Assembly (NCBI RefSeq): GCF_017309385.1
Contig: NZ_JAFJMJ010000002.1
Coordinates: 558,001 to 622,000 of the forward strand
Direction: 5' to 3'
DNA: 64,000 bases
DNA from: Amycolatopsis sp. 195334CR
Lineage (GTDB): Bacteria; Actinomycetota; Actinomycetes; Mycobacteriales; Pseudonocardiaceae
Below the pieces are notes generated by a model, which was not told the DNA's origin, did not search any database, and was given only the letters and a program-made list of their open reading frames with translations. Below, in pieces: positions 26,133 through 35,287 of the stretch. The position numbers and the translations under genes were made by a program. Numbering within the stretch: the stretch's first letter is position 1; each line of letters begins with the position of its first letter.

Positions 26133-26840
26133 ATGACCATTCACCATGACGGCGTGACGATCCCGGTGTCCCGCGGCGGGCGCGGGCGTCCGCTCGTGCT
26201 GTGCCCCGGGCTGCTCACCACGCAGGACGACCTGCGCGAGCTGATCGAGCTGCTGCGCCTCGACCACGAGGTGGTGAGCTTCGACCTCCGGGGCCACGGC
26301 CGTTCTTCGCCCGGTTCCCGGTACACCTTCGACGCGTTCCTCGGCGACCTCACCGCGGTGCTCGCGACGCTGGACGAGCCGCCCCTGCTCGTGGGGCACT
26401 CGCTGGGTGCGGATCTCGCCGTGCACCACGCCACCGAGCACCCGGTCGCCGGACTCGTGCTGATCGACGGGGCGAACCCGGTGCCCTCGCCGTTCCTCGG
26501 CCCGGAGGACCTGCCGGAGTTCCGGGCGATGGCCGCGGAACTGGCCGTCGGCCAGGCACTGAGCGCGGCGGACATCCTCGACCTGAACCTGGAGATCGAC
26601 GCGGTGCGGGGCAGCATCCTCGACCGGTTCCGGCGGCTGGACTGCCCGGTCACGATGATCATGTCGTCCTCGATGGCGGGCGAGGGCGGCCGTGCCGCGT
26701 GGCGGAACCAGAACTGGCGCGCGGGGATCGAGCGGCTCACGCGCGAAGTGCCGTCCGTCGTCACGCACTGGCTCGACGCCGGTCATGGGCTCGTCGTCAC
26801 GCACGCACGGGAGATCGCGCGGATACTGGCCCGGTGTTGA
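26133..26840 (+). CDS. alpha/beta hydrolase
   Basis: A 235-aa cytoplasmic hydrolase. The nucleophile elbow is VGHSLGAD (Ser90), FDLRGHGRS lies after strand 4, and the catalytic His is in WLDAGHGLVVTH. It resembles small esterases and lactonases. It starts 7 bp after the -10 of a MerR-type promoter and overlaps the MerR gene, so the MerR protein likely induces it. The substrate is unknown; the MerR ligand may be the substrate. Confidence 0.87.
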   Translation: MTIHHDGVTIPVSRGGRGRPLVLCPGLLTTQDDLRELIELLRLDHEVVSFDLRGHGRSSPGSRYTFDAFLGDLTAVLATLDEPPLLVGHSLGADLAVHHATEHPVAGLVLIDGANPVPSPFLGPEDLPEFRAMAAELAVGQALSAADILDLNLEIDAVRGSILDRFRRLDCPVTMIMSSSMAGEGGRAAWRNQNWRAGIERLTREVPSVVTHWLDAGHGLVVTHAREIARILARC

Positions 26841-27577
26841 CCATCGGCGAGCTGGCGGCGTACGCGGGGGTGACGGTGCGCGCGGTCCGGCACTACCACG
26901 CGAAGGGGCTGCTGGCGGAGCCGGAACGCGACCACTCCGGCTACCGGCGGTACGGCGCCGGGGCGGCGGTCGAGCTGATCAAGATTCGGACCCTCGCCGA
27001 CGCCGGGATCCCGCTGGCGCGCGTGCGGGAACTGCTCGACGCCGATCCCGGCGAGTTCGCCGTCGCGGTCGCCGACATCGACCGACGGCTCGAGGAGGAG
27101 ATCGAGGAACGGAAGCGGCACCGCGAGCGGATCGCCCGGCTCACCGCCGGTGACCACCTGGTCCTGCCGCCGGAGGTGGTCGACCTGCTCGACCGGCTGC
27201 GGGCACTCGGCGTCGACGAGCGCATCGTCGGCGTCGAACGGGACGGCTGGATCCCGCTGGCCGCGCACTCGCCGAACCGGATCCCGGAGTGGGCGGCGCG
27301 CAAACGCGCCCAGCTCGGTGACCTCGTGGACTTCTACCTGATCCTGGGCCAGGCCCTCGATGGTGACGAGTCGCAGCTGCCGGGTCTGGCCGACCAGCTG
27401 GCCGCCCACCTCACACGGCTGGGCGAGGCCTACGTCGACGACACCGATCTGCCGCCGCCGTTCGCGGAACTGATGGACGCACTGGCTTTCGACGCCGCTC
27501 CACCGGCGCGCCGCCTGATCGCGTTGCTGCGCGAACGCGGCTGGACCGGCTGGACCAAGGTCGAACGCGTCACCTGA
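26834..27577 (+). CDS. MerR family transcriptional regulator
   Basis: A 247-aa protein. The MerR DNA-binding domain is at residues 1-70 (LTIGELAAYAGVTVRAVRHYHAKGLL, YRRYGAGAAVELIKIRTLADAGIPLARV), followed by a coiled-coil dimer helix (residues about 75-115, EEEIEERKRHRERIARL) and an effector domain without metal-binding cysteines. GTG 26834 is taken as start; TTG 26837 is also possible. The gene overlaps the hydrolase stop by 7 bp, so the pair is one operon, very likely autoregulated through the palindrome at 26094-26116. Confidence 0.9.
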   Translation: MLTIGELAAYAGVTVRAVRHYHAKGLLAEPERDHSGYRRYGAGAAVELIKIRTLADAGIPLARVRELLDADPGEFAVAVADIDRRLEEEIEERKRHRERIARLTAGDHLVLPPEVVDLLDRLRALGVDERIVGVERDGWIPLAAHSPNRIPEWAARKRAQLGDLVDFYLILGQALDGDESQLPGLADQLAAHLTRLGEAYVDDTDLPPPFAELMDALAFDAAPPARRLIALLRERGWTGWTKVERVT

Positions 27578-27620
27578 CCAGCAGGCAGAAGGGACGCCAT
27601 CGCCGTGAAGGCAGCATCAG

Positions 27621-27688
27621 GGGCGAGGTGTCCGCCCGCAGGTGGTGCCGGGTCAGGGCGAGGTGTCCGCTTGCAGGCGGCGCCGGGT
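27621..27688. repeat. 35-bp imperfect tandem duplication at the 3' end of the FadR-type gene
   Basis: The stretch GGGCGAGGTGTCCGC... at 27621-27653 is repeated at 27656-27688 with few changes (period 35 bp). The second copy is the last codons of the regulator gene; the first lies just past its stop. It appears to be a recent duplication of a gene end. Confidence 0.7.
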
Positions 27689-28345
27689 GTTGCCGAGGTG
27701 GACGCGCAGGGCGGCTCGCGCGGTTTCGGCGTCGCCCGCCTGGATGGCGGCGGCGATGTTGTCGTGTTCCGAGCGCACCCGGTCGACGTGGGCGCTGTCG
27801 GTGAGCGAGTACGCGTCACCGAGACCGCTGCGCGGCAACATGATCATCATCGGCCCGAGCGCGTCCAGCAGTTCCAGATAGAAGCGGTTGCCGCTGGCAG
27901 CGGCGATCGCGCGGTGGAAGGCGAAGTCGGCCTCCACCACGGTGTCGGCGCCGGCCGAAGCGAAGGCCGCGCGGGCCTTCTCGATCGCTTTCGCGCTGCG
28001 GGCCCCGACCCGGGTGGCGGCCAGCGCCGCGGCCTCCGACTCGACGCCGATCCGGAAGTCCAGCATCGCGAGCACGTCGGAGTGGTGGCGGAGCTCGCCG
28101 CTGTCGAGCCGGAACGGGGTGGCCTCCGGCACCGCGAGCACGAAGGAACCGCGTCCCTGGTGGGTTTCGACCAGCCCTTCCGCCTGCAGCCGGGTCACCG
28201 CCTCCCGCGCGGTGCTCCGAGAGACGCCGTAGGTGTCGATGAGCTCCTTCTCCGACGGCAGCCGGGCACCGGGCGACAGGTCGCCGGAAACGATCCGCGC
28301 CTTCAGTCCGTCGACGACGCCCAGTGCGAGCGAAGCGGTCACCAC
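27653..28345 (-). CDS. FadR/LldR-like GntR family regulator
   Basis: A 230-aa protein. GntR winged helix at about residues 8-75 (IVSGDLSPGARLPSEKELIDTYGVSRSTAREAVTRLQAEGLVETHQGRG) and FCD domain after it (DFRIGVESEAAALAA; DFAFHRAIAAASGN; EHDNIAAAIQAGDAETARAALRVHL). Its divergent neighbour is an alpha-hydroxy-acid dehydrogenase, the same pairing as LldR/LldD, so a 2-hydroxy acid such as lactate is the probable effector. Start GTG 28345 is uncertain; the next codon is also GTG. A longer frame upstream looks non-coding. Confidence 0.87.
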   Translation of the reverse strand: MVTASLALGVVDGLKARIVSGDLSPGARLPSEKELIDTYGVSRSTAREAVTRLQAEGLVETHQGRGSFVLAVPEATPFRLDSGELRHHSDVLAMLDFRIGVESEAAALAATRVGARSAKAIEKARAAFASAGADTVVEADFAFHRAIAAASGNRFYLELLDALGPMMIMLPRSGLGDAYSLTDSAHVDRVRSEHDNIAAAIQAGDAETARAALRVHLGNTRRRLQADTSP

Positions 28346-28382
28346 GCGAACGCCATGGTCGACTCGGGTCCTTCCCGGTAGC

Positions 28383-28393
28383 TTGTCGGATGA
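28383..28393. promoter_or_regulatory. FCD-type operator candidate
   Basis: TTGTCGGATGA fits the FCD-GntR consensus TNGTNNNACNA with one mismatch. It lies in the 82-bp gap between the divergent FadR-like gene and the hydroxy-acid dehydrogenase gene. Confidence 0.4.
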
Positions 28394-28427
28394 GTGGGAA
28401 CTTATCGCACGAGTTGGAGGTCCGCCA

Positions 28428-29690
28428 GTGAGCCAGCACCCGCGCCGCCGGATTCCGCGCTGGAGCGACGTCGAACCGTTCCTGCGGCGCCCGCCCCGCC
28501 CGGGCGCCCGCCCCGACGCCGTGGACCGGCGGCTGGCCCGGTGCATCACCATCAGCGACCTGGCGAAACGGGCGAAGCGCCGGGTGCCCGGCCCGGTCTG
28601 GGACTACGTGCACACCGGCGCCGAGGAGGAGGTCACGCTGCGCCGCAACCGGGAGGCCTTCGAACGGGTCGAGTTCAGCCCGCGTGCCTTCGAACAGGTC
28701 GGTGAACCCGACCTGCGCACCACCATTCTCGGCAAGCCCGCCACGTCGCCGTTGTTCATGGCGCCCACCGGGTACAGCCGCCTGAGCCACCACACCGGCG
28801 AGCTCGCGGTGGCGGCGGCCGCGGCGGCGGCCGGGGTGCCGTACACGCTGTCCACCTACGCCACCACCTCGATCGCGGACGTGGCGAAGGTCGGCGGCCG
28901 CAATTGGTTCCAGTTCTACGTGATGCGCGATCGGGCGGTGAGCCGCGAACACGCCGAGGAAGGGCGCCGGCAGGGGTTCGAGGCCGCGGTGCTCACCATC
29001 GACACGGCGCTCACCGGCCTCAAGGCGAGCGACCTGCGCAACGGGTTCTCCGTCCCGCCAAGGCTCACCGCCCGCACCCTGGCGGGCTTCGCGCGTCGCC
29101 CGGTTTGGGTGGCGAACACGCTGACCACCGATCCGCTGCGGTTCGCGACTTTCCCGGCCGGTTCGGAGTACGGCGTGTGGGGCGCGTCGAACCACCTGCG
29201 CGAACCGCACCTGCGCCCGGCGGATGTGGCCTGGCTCAAGGACTTGTGGGGCGGGCCGGTGGTGGTCAAGGGCGTGCTGTCGGTGGCGGACGCGATCGCC
29301 GCGGTCGACGCCGGTGCCGACGCGATCCAGCTGTCCAACCACGGCGGCCGCCAGCTCGACCGCTCGCCGGTGCCGCTGGAACTGCTGCCCCGCGTGGTCG
29401 ACGCGGTCGGGGACCGCGCCGAGGTCTACCTCGACTCCGGGGTGCGCAGCGGTGCGGATGTGGTGGCAGCGCTGGGTTTCGGTGCTCGCGCGGTGGGCAT
29501 CGGGCGCGCCTACCTGTACGGCCTGATGGTGGGTGGCCGTCGTGGTGTGGACCGCTGCCTGGACATCCTCACCTCCGACATGAAGCGGACCATGGCGCTG
29601 CTCGGCACCGCGGACGTCGGCGCGATCGGCGCGGAGCACGTCGGGTTCGTCCCTCGTGGGAGCTACGCGCAGGTGCCCCCGCTGAGGTGA
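28428..29690 (+). CDS. FMN-dependent alpha-hydroxy-acid dehydrogenase (LldD-like)
   Basis: A 420-aa TIM-barrel flavoprotein of the lactate dehydrogenase/glycolate oxidase family. FMN and active-site signatures include MAPTGYSRLSHHTGELA, YTLSTYATTSIADVA, VVKGVLSVADAIAAVDAGADAIQLSNHGGRQLD (catalytic His) and YLDSGVRSGADVV. It oxidises a 2-hydroxy acid such as L-lactate to the 2-oxo acid, passing electrons to quinone or another acceptor. Start GTG 28428 has TTGGAGG upstream. The divergent FadR-type gene is the likely regulator. Confidence 0.9.
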   Translation: MSQHPRRRIPRWSDVEPFLRRPPRPGARPDAVDRRLARCITISDLAKRAKRRVPGPVWDYVHTGAEEEVTLRRNREAFERVEFSPRAFEQVGEPDLRTTILGKPATSPLFMAPTGYSRLSHHTGELAVAAAAAAAGVPYTLSTYATTSIADVAKVGGRNWFQFYVMRDRAVSREHAEEGRRQGFEAAVLTIDTALTGLKASDLRNGFSVPPRLTARTLAGFARRPVWVANTLTTDPLRFATFPAGSEYGVWGASNHLREPHLRPADVAWLKDLWGGPVVVKGVLSVADAIAAVDAGADAIQLSNHGGRQLDRSPVPLELLPRVVDAVGDRAEVYLDSGVRSGADVVAALGFGARAVGIGRAYLYGLMVGGRRGVDRCLDILTSDMKRTMALLGTADVGAIGAEHVGFVPRGSYAQVPPLR

Positions 29691-29756
29691 CGATCCCGGG
29701 CCCGCGGCTCACTAGCGTCACGGGCATCCGATCGATCGTCCACTCAGGAGGGTTTC

Positions 29757-30602
29757 ATGATCCGCACCGGTGCGCTGGCGCTGACCTGCGCCGCGGCAGC
29801 CGTGGCGCTGGCGGGCTGTGACGAGGCGAGCGCGAACCTGCTCACCGGCACGGCGAAGATCCAGGTCGACGGCAAGGCGGTGAACGTCTCGTGCTCGGGT
29901 GCCTCCGAGCACCGGCCGACGATCATCCTCCTGCACGGTGGCGGGGACGCGCTGGACAAGTTCGCCGCGCTCCAGGGCAGGCTGGCGGAGAAGGACCGGG
30001 TCTGCTCCTACGACCGGCTCGGCGCCGGTGCCAGCGACCAGCCCGCCGGGCCGCAGACCTTCGAGAGCACCGGGAAGGTGCTGACCGGGGTGATCGACCA
30101 GGTGGCCGGGGGCGGGCCGGTGGTGCTGGCCGGGCACTCGCTGGGCGGGCTGATCGCGGGCCGGTACGCGCCGGACCACCAGGACAAGGTCGAGGGGCTG
30201 GTCCTGCTGGACGCGACGTCGCCGAGCCAGAGTGCCGATCTCGTCGAGGAGATCCCCGCCTCCGCCACCGGCATGGGACCGCAGCTGCGCGACCAGACGC
30301 TGGGCATCCTGAGCGGGCAGAACCCGGAACAGCTTTCGACGCCGGACGGCATGGTCGCCTCCGCCGGGGACATCCCGGTGGAGATCATCTCGCACGGCAA
30401 GCAGTACCTCGGTGCCGTTCCCGAATTCGGGCCCGGCCTGGAGCGCCGGTGGACGGAGGGCCAGCAGAAGTGGGCCGCGCTGTCCACCAACAGCAAGGTG
30501 AGCACCGCGGCGAACAGCGAGCACTACATCCACCTCGACGAGCCGGAGGTGGCGATCCAGGCCATCCAGCGCGTCGCCGACCAGATCGCCGAGAACATGT
30601 GA
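29757..30602 (+). CDS. alpha/beta hydrolase lipoprotein
   Basis: A 281-aa precursor with lipobox ALAGC (Cys21) and ribosome site CAGGAGG. The mature hydrolase has ILLHGGGDALDKF (oxyanion loop), AGHSLGGLIAG (Ser nucleophile) and a late His in SEHYIHLDEPE. It is anchored outside the membrane and probably hydrolyses an ester, amide or lactone. It ends 5 bp from the stop of the convergent response regulator. There is no clear functional partner. Confidence 0.85.
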   Translation: MIRTGALALTCAAAAVALAGCDEASANLLTGTAKIQVDGKAVNVSCSGASEHRPTIILLHGGGDALDKFAALQGRLAEKDRVCSYDRLGAGASDQPAGPQTFESTGKVLTGVIDQVAGGGPVVLAGHSLGGLIAGRYAPDHQDKVEGLVLLDATSPSQSADLVEEIPASATGMGPQLRDQTLGILSGQNPEQLSTPDGMVASAGDIPVEIISHGKQYLGAVPEFGPGLERRWTEGQQKWAALSTNSKVSTAANSEHYIHLDEPEVAIQAIQRVADQIAENM

Positions 30603-30607
30603 GCCGC

Positions 30608-31264
30608 TCAGGTGACCAGGCCGTGGCGGTAGGCGTAGACCACGGCCTGGACCCGGTCGCGGAGACCGAGTTTGGCCAGGATCCGCGAGACGAACGTCTT
30701 CACCGTCTCCTGGCTGATCACCAGTGTCCCGGCGATCTCGCTGTTCGACAGCCCGTCCGCGATCAGCCGCAGCACCTCCAGCTCGCGCGGCGTCAGCGCC
30801 TCGTGCGAGGTCGCCTCGGCGGGGCGGATCCGGGTGGCGTACGCGCCCACGAGCTGCCGGGTCACCTCCGGCGCCAGCAGCGCGGAGCCACCGGCCACGG
30901 TCCGGATCCCGTGCAGCAGCTGGGCGGGCGGCGCCTCCTTGAGCAGGAACCCGCTCGCCCCCGCGCGCAACGCCCGGTAGACGTACTCGTCCAGGTTGAA
31001 CGTGGTCACCACGAGCACCTTGACCGGGTCCGCCACCCCGGCCCCGGCCAGCAGGCGGGTGGCCTCGATCCCGTCGAGCACCGGCATGCGCACGTCCATC
31101 ACCACCACGTCCGGGCGCAGGCGGCCGGCCAGTTCCACCGCCGCCCGCCCGTCCCCGCACTCGCCCGCCACCTCGAGATCGGGCTGGGCGTCGATGATGG
31201 TCACCAGTCCGGTGCGGATCAGCACCTGGTCGTCGCAGACCAGGACCCGGATCGGCGCGGTCAC
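30608..31264 (-). CDS. NarL/LuxR-type response regulator
   Basis: A 218-aa protein. Receiver domain at residues 1-120 with acidic pair D11-D12, phospho-acceptor Asp57 (VVVMDVRMP) and switch Thr/Lys (VTTFNLDEY; LLKEAPP). LuxR-type helix-turn-helix at about 150-215 (LTPRELEVLRLIADGLSNSEIAGTLVISQETVKTFVSRILAKL). It is activated by phosphorylation from the histidine kinase encoded upstream, whose gene it overlaps by 4 bp. Targets are unknown. Confidence 0.95.
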   Translation of the reverse strand: MTAPIRVLVCDDQVLIRTGLVTIIDAQPDLEVAGECGDGRAAVELAGRLRPDVVVMDVRMPVLDGIEATRLLAGAGVADPVKVLVVTTFNLDEYVYRALRAGASGFLLKEAPPAQLLHGIRTVAGGSALLAPEVTRQLVGAYATRIRPAEATSHEALTPRELEVLRLIADGLSNSEIAGTLVISQETVKTFVSRILAKLGLRDRVQAVVYAYRHGLVT

Positions 31265-32397
31265 GACGGGCTGCCCGCGGGGATCCGCGCCCGCACGTGG
31301 AAACCGCCTTCGTCGCCGTGGCCCGCGCTGAAGTCGCCGCCCAGCACGTCGACGCGTTCGCGGAGCCCGTCGAGGCCGCGCCCGCTGCCGCCGGGGGAGC
31401 CGTCCGGTGTCCCGTGGCCGTCGGTGCTGACCTCCACGGTGATCTCCTCGATCCCGTGGTGCACCTGGACCGAGGTGCGGCTGCCGTGCGCGTACTTGAG
31501 CGCGTTCGTCAGCGCCTCCTGCACCACGCGGTAGGCCACCGGACCGGCGTGGCCGGTGGCCGTCGCCGGCGTGCCCCGCTCGCTGAACTCCACCGGCTGC
31601 CCGGCCTGGCGCGTCCGCTCGACCAGCGTGCGGAGCCCGGTCGCGGACGCCGTGCCGGGGTCGAGCAGGTCGAGCAGGTGCCGCAGGTCGGTCAGCGCCT
31701 CCCGCCCGGTGTCGGTGACCGCGGTCAGGGTCTGGTCCAGGCGGTCCGGCGTGGTGGTCAGGTACCGGGCCGATTCGGCCTGCACCACCATCGCCGTCAC
31801 GTGGTGGGTGACCACGTCGTGCAGTTCACGGGCGATGCGGGTGCGTTCGGCGGTGCGGGTCTCCTCGGCGACGCGGCGGCGGCGCTCGGCTTCGGCGGCC
31901 CGGTTGGCCCGCAGCCACGACCCGATGCCCCAGACCAGGCACAGCGCGAGGTAGAAGGTGACGTACCCGGCCGGCGACTCGGTCCCGCCGAGCAGGTGGA
32001 GGGCGACCGCCAGCGGCACGTAGGCCGCGGAGAACAGCGCCGCCGCGAGGTGCCGCCGCCGTTCCGACCTGGATCCCAGGTTCAGCACCGCGATGGCCAG
32101 CGCGGTGCCCGCGAACGAGTGGTACCCGCGGAGCTGGTCGACGGCGAAGCCGAGCGACACCACCACCAGCGCGGCGACCGGCCACCGGCGGCACGCCGCG
32201 AGCGGGGCGCACTGCAGCGCGATCGCCACCACGGCCAGCAGGTCGTAGGGCCGGGCGGGCAGCCCGCCGAGCACCGTGCCGTGGCTGTGCAGCGAGGGCA
32301 CCAGCGAGCCGGCGAACAGCGCCAGCCCGACGACGAGGTGGCCGCGCGCCACCCCGAACCGGCGAAGGGACTCCGGGACGCGCCGAAGAGTGACCAC
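31261..32397 (-). CDS. sensor histidine kinase (HisKA_3 type)
   Basis: A 378-aa membrane kinase. Residues about 15-165 contain four to five hydrophobic helices. The dimerisation helix has ARELHDVVTHHVTAMVVQAE (phospho-acceptor His). The ATPase domain (about 285-370) has VVQEALTNALKYAHGS and a DGHGTPDGSPGGSGRGLDGLRERV glycine loop. No extracellular sensor domain is visible, so it probably senses within or at the membrane, like DesK-type kinases. GTG 32397 has AAGG 7 nt upstream. It forms an operon with the response regulator. Confidence 0.93.
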   Translation of the reverse strand: MVTLRRVPESLRRFGVARGHLVVGLALFAGSLVPSLHSHGTVLGGLPARPYDLLAVVAIALQCAPLAACRRWPVAALVVVSLGFAVDQLRGYHSFAGTALAIAVLNLGSRSERRRHLAAALFSAAYVPLAVALHLLGGTESPAGYVTFYLALCLVWGIGSWLRANRAAEAERRRRVAEETRTAERTRIARELHDVVTHHVTAMVVQAESARYLTTTPDRLDQTLTAVTDTGREALTDLRHLLDLLDPGTASATGLRTLVERTRQAGQPVEFSERGTPATATGHAGPVAYRVVQEALTNALKYAHGSRTSVQVHHGIEEITVEVSTDGHGTPDGSPGGSGRGLDGLRERVDVLGGDFSAGHGDEGGFHVRARIPAGSPS

Positions 32398-32513
32398 GGG
32401 AGAACCTTAGTGGGGGCGCGGAACCCGCCCGCCTCAAGCCCCACCGCCGCCCGTCGGTAGTCCACATAGGACAGATTTACCCCCGGGTGCCGGGTTTCTG
32501 GTAGCTTGCGACT

Positions 32514-32897
32514 GTGCGTGTCCGATCGGCTACCCCGTGGCGCCTGCTGGTGACCGCGGTCCTCTGCGGCTTGCTGACCTTCGCGGGTCTGCACGCCGAC
32601 GCCACCGACGGCGCGCACTCCCTCGGCCACGACGCGCCCGCCGCCGCGGCCACCGCGCCCGGGCCGAGCTGCGCCCACGACCCGGGCCCCGCCGAGCCCG
32701 AGCACGGGCACCCGTCGGCGGCCCAGGGCCGGGCCTCGATCCGGGACGACAACGGGCCGATCGTGCCGGTGAGCACGGTCCCGCCGGTCTCGGTGTTGTT
32801 CACCGCCGCCGAACCGGGGCCCGCCGGAACCGGCCGCACCGGCGCCGAACGCGCCGGGTGGCCCCTGCTGATCAGTCTGTGCGTGTCGCGGACGTGA
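32514..32897 (+). CDS. small secreted or membrane protein, unknown
   Basis: A 127-aa protein with an N-terminal hydrophobic segment (residues about 9-26, WRLLVTAVLCGLLTFAGL) acting as signal or anchor. It continues into an Ala/Pro/His/Gly-rich, low-complexity body with several His residues (HADATDGAHSLGHD, AHDPGPAEPEHGHP). A second hydrophobic stretch at the C-terminus (WPLLISLCV) might be a membrane helix. GTG start. It precedes the cysteine-synthase-like gene by 57 bp and may belong to that operon. Metal binding by the His residues is speculation. Confidence 0.6.
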   Translation: MRVRSATPWRLLVTAVLCGLLTFAGLHADATDGAHSLGHDAPAAAATAPGPSCAHDPGPAEPEHGHPSAAQGRASIRDDNGPIVPVSTVPPVSVLFTAAEPGPAGTGRTGAERAGWPLLISLCVSRT

Positions 32898-32954
32898 GCC
32901 GGTGCCCGCGCACCGAACTCACCGGCACCACTGACTGAAAGCCGAGAAACTCCC

Positions 32955-34052
32955 TTGCTCACGAAGAAGAACGCGGGCGCTTTCGCGCGCCCGGAAAACG
33001 GTACGCACGGCTCGCCCGCCCTGCTCGTCGGCGACACCCCGGTGCTGTGGGTCGAAGACCTGCTCGGCACCACCGGCCGCGGGTTCTGGGCCAAGCTGGA
33101 GGGGATGAACCCCGGCGGCATGAAGGACCGCCCGGCGCTGCACATGGTCGAGAAGGCGAAGGAACGCGGGGACCTGCGGGCGGGCGCGCCCATCGTCGAA
33201 TCCACCAGCGGCACCCTCGGGCTCGGCCTGGCGCTGGCCGGCGCCGCCCACGGCCACCCGGTGACCCTGGTCGCCGATCCCGGGCTGGAACCGATCGTCC
33301 GGCACCTGCTGCTCGCCTACGGTGCCGAGGTCGACCTGGTGGAGCGGCCGCACCCGGCCGGGGGCTGGCAGCAGGCCCGGCGCGACCGGGTCCAGCGGCA
33401 CCTCGCCCGGTGGCCGGGCGCGTGGTGCCCGGACCAGTACCACAACCCCGACAACGTCACCGGGTACGCGTCGCTGGCCGGCGAACTGGCCGCGCAGCTG
33501 GGCGAGATCGACATCCTGGTGTGCTCGGTGGGCACCGGCGGCCACTCCGCCGGGACCTACCGCCACCTGCGCCCCCGGTACCCGGACCTGCGGCTGGTCG
33601 GGGTGGACACGATCGGCTCGACGATCTTCGGGCAGCCCGCGGCGCCGCGGCTGATGCGCGGGCTCGGGTCGAGCATCTACCCGCGCAACGTCGACTACCC
33701 CGCCTTCTCCGAGGTGCACTGGGTGGCCCCGGCCGAAGCGGTGTGGGCCTGCCGCAGGCTCGCGCTGACGCGGCACGTCTCCGGCGGCTGGAGCGTGGGC
33801 GCGGTGGCGCTGGTCGCCGGGTGGCTGGCCAGGACGGAACCGCCGGGCACCCGGATCGCCGCGGTGTTCCCGGACGGGCCGCAGCGGTACTTCGACACGA
33901 TCTACAACGACGAGTACTGCCGCGCGCACGACCTGCTCGGGCACCAGCCGCGCCCGCATCCGGACACTGTGGACAGTCCGGCGACGGCCACCTTCTCGCG
34001 CTGGACGCGGTCGACGTCGGTGGCCGATCCGGTGGCGGAGGTGGCCAGGTGA
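32955..34052 (+). CDS. PLP-dependent cysteine-synthase-family enzyme
   Basis: A 365-aa fold-type II PLP enzyme. The PLP lysine is Lys57 in [11 protein letters not shown] (most relatives have NPxGSxKDR, so the Ser is replaced by Met). The phosphate/substrate loop [15 protein letters not shown] and [16 protein letters not shown] are typical of CysK/CBS-like proteins. It joins or exchanges the beta-substituent of a serine- or cysteine-type amino acid. The start is TTG, with GAAAGCCGAGA upstream. It overlaps the MFS gene by 4 bp. The pairing with an exporter suggests production and export of a non-standard amino acid, or detoxification, rather than ordinary cysteine synthesis. Confidence 0.82.
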   Translation: MLTKKNAGAFARPENGTHGSPALLVGDTPVLWVEDLLGTTGRGFWAKLEGMNPGGMKDRPALHMVEKAKERGDLRAGAPIVESTSGTLGLGLALAGAAHGHPVTLVADPGLEPIVRHLLLAYGAEVDLVERPHPAGGWQQARRDRVQRHLARWPGAWCPDQYHNPDNVTGYASLAGELAAQLGEIDILVCSVGTGGHSAGTYRHLRPRYPDLRLVGVDTIGSTIFGQPAAPRLMRGLGSSIYPRNVDYPAFSEVHWVAPAEAVWACRRLALTRHVSGGWSVGAVALVAGWLARTEPPGTRIAAVFPDGPQRYFDTIYNDEYCRAHDLLGHQPRPHPDTVDSPATATFSRWTRSTSVADPVAEVAR

Positions 34053-35287
34053 CCGGGTTCCTCGCCCGGTTCCGGTCGTTCGGCAGGCCGAGCCAGGTCC
34101 TGATGCTCAACCAGTTCGGCATCAACCTCGGGTTCTACTCGCTGATGCCGTACCTGGCCGCGTACCTGTCCGGGCAGCTGGCATTGGCGGCCTGGCTGGT
34201 CGGGCTGTTGCTCGGCGCGCGGAACTTCGCGCAGCAGGGCCTGTTCCTGGTCGGCGGCACGCTCGCGGACCGGTTCGGGGCCAAACCGCTGATCGTCGCG
34301 GGCTGCGTGCTGCGCACGGCCGGGTTCGCCCTGCTGGCGCTGGTGGAATCGCCGGTCACGCTGCTGATCGCGTCGGTGGCCATCGGCTTCGCCGGCGCGT
34401 TGTTCAACCCGGCCGTGCGGGCCTACCTCGCCGCGGACGCGGGGGAGCGGCGGGTCGAGGCGTTCGCCGTGTTCAACGTGTTCTACCAGGCGGGGATCCT
34501 GGCCGGCCCGGTCGCCGGGCTGGCGCTGACCGCGGTCGACTTCCGGTTGACCTGCCTGGTGGCCGCGGTGGTCTTCGCCGTGCTGGCGGTGTTCCAGTGG
34601 CGCGCGCTGCCCGCGGGGGAGGTGCGCGAGGCGCCGGTGCGGGCGCTGGCGTCGTGGCGCCGGATCGCCGGGAATCGGACCTTCGTGCGGTTCTCGCTGG
34701 TCATGGTCGGGTCGTACGTGCTGTCGTTCCAGATGTACCTGGCGCTGCCGATGGAGGCGGTGCGGGTGGCCGGTCCCGGTACCGCGGGGACCGCGCTGAC
34801 CACGGTGCTGTTCGCGGTGTCCGGCGGGCTGGCGATCGTGCTGCAGCTGAAGGTGGTCGGCTGGTGCCGGGACCGGTGGTCGCCGGGCGGGTGCCTGTCG
34901 CTCGGCATGGTGGTGATGGCGGTGGCCTTCGTGCTGCCGCTGACCACCGCGCGGGCCGGGGCGTGGGTCGCCGCGGTGGCGCTGGTGGTGTCGGCCGCCC
35001 TGCTGGCGCTGGGCACGGCGGTGGTGTTCCCGTTCGAGATGGACGCCATCGTGCGGTTGTCCGGTGATTCGCTGGTGGCCACGCACTACGGCTTCTACAG
35101 CACCGTGGTCGGGGTCGGGATCCTGCTGGGCAACCTGGGCACCGGCGCGGTCTTCGACGTGGCACGGGAGGCGGGCTGGCCGGAGGCACCCTGGTTCGGC
35201 CTGGTGGTGATCGGCGCCCTGGGCGCGCTGGCCCTGCGGCGCCTGGACCTCAGGCGGGTTTCACCGGCTGCCGCAGGATCGTCCTGA
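34049..35287 (+). CDS. MFS transporter (exporter type)
   Basis: A 412-aa protein with about 12 transmembrane helices and the MFS loop [17 protein letters not shown] between helices 2 and 3. It resembles drug or amino-acid exporters (YajR/MdtH group). It starts with GTG inside the stop of the PLP enzyme gene, so the two are translated together and the enzyme's product is a likely cargo. Its last 38 bp overlap the end of the convergent PadR gene. Confidence 0.88.
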   Translation: MTGFLARFRSFGRPSQVLMLNQFGINLGFYSLMPYLAAYLSGQLALAAWLVGLLLGARNFAQQGLFLVGGTLADRFGAKPLIVAGCVLRTAGFALLALVESPVTLLIASVAIGFAGALFNPAVRAYLAADAGERRVEAFAVFNVFYQAGILAGPVAGLALTAVDFRLTCLVAAVVFAVLAVFQWRALPAGEVREAPVRALASWRRIAGNRTFVRFSLVMVGSYVLSFQMYLALPMEAVRVAGPGTAGTALTTVLFAVSGGLAIVLQLKVVGWCRDRWSPGGCLSLGMVVMAVAFVLPLTTARAGAWVAAVALVVSAALLALGTAVVFPFEMDAIVRLSGDSLVATHYGFYSTVVGVGILLGNLGTGAVFDVAREAGWPEAPWFGLVVIGALGALALRRLDLRRVSPAAAGSS

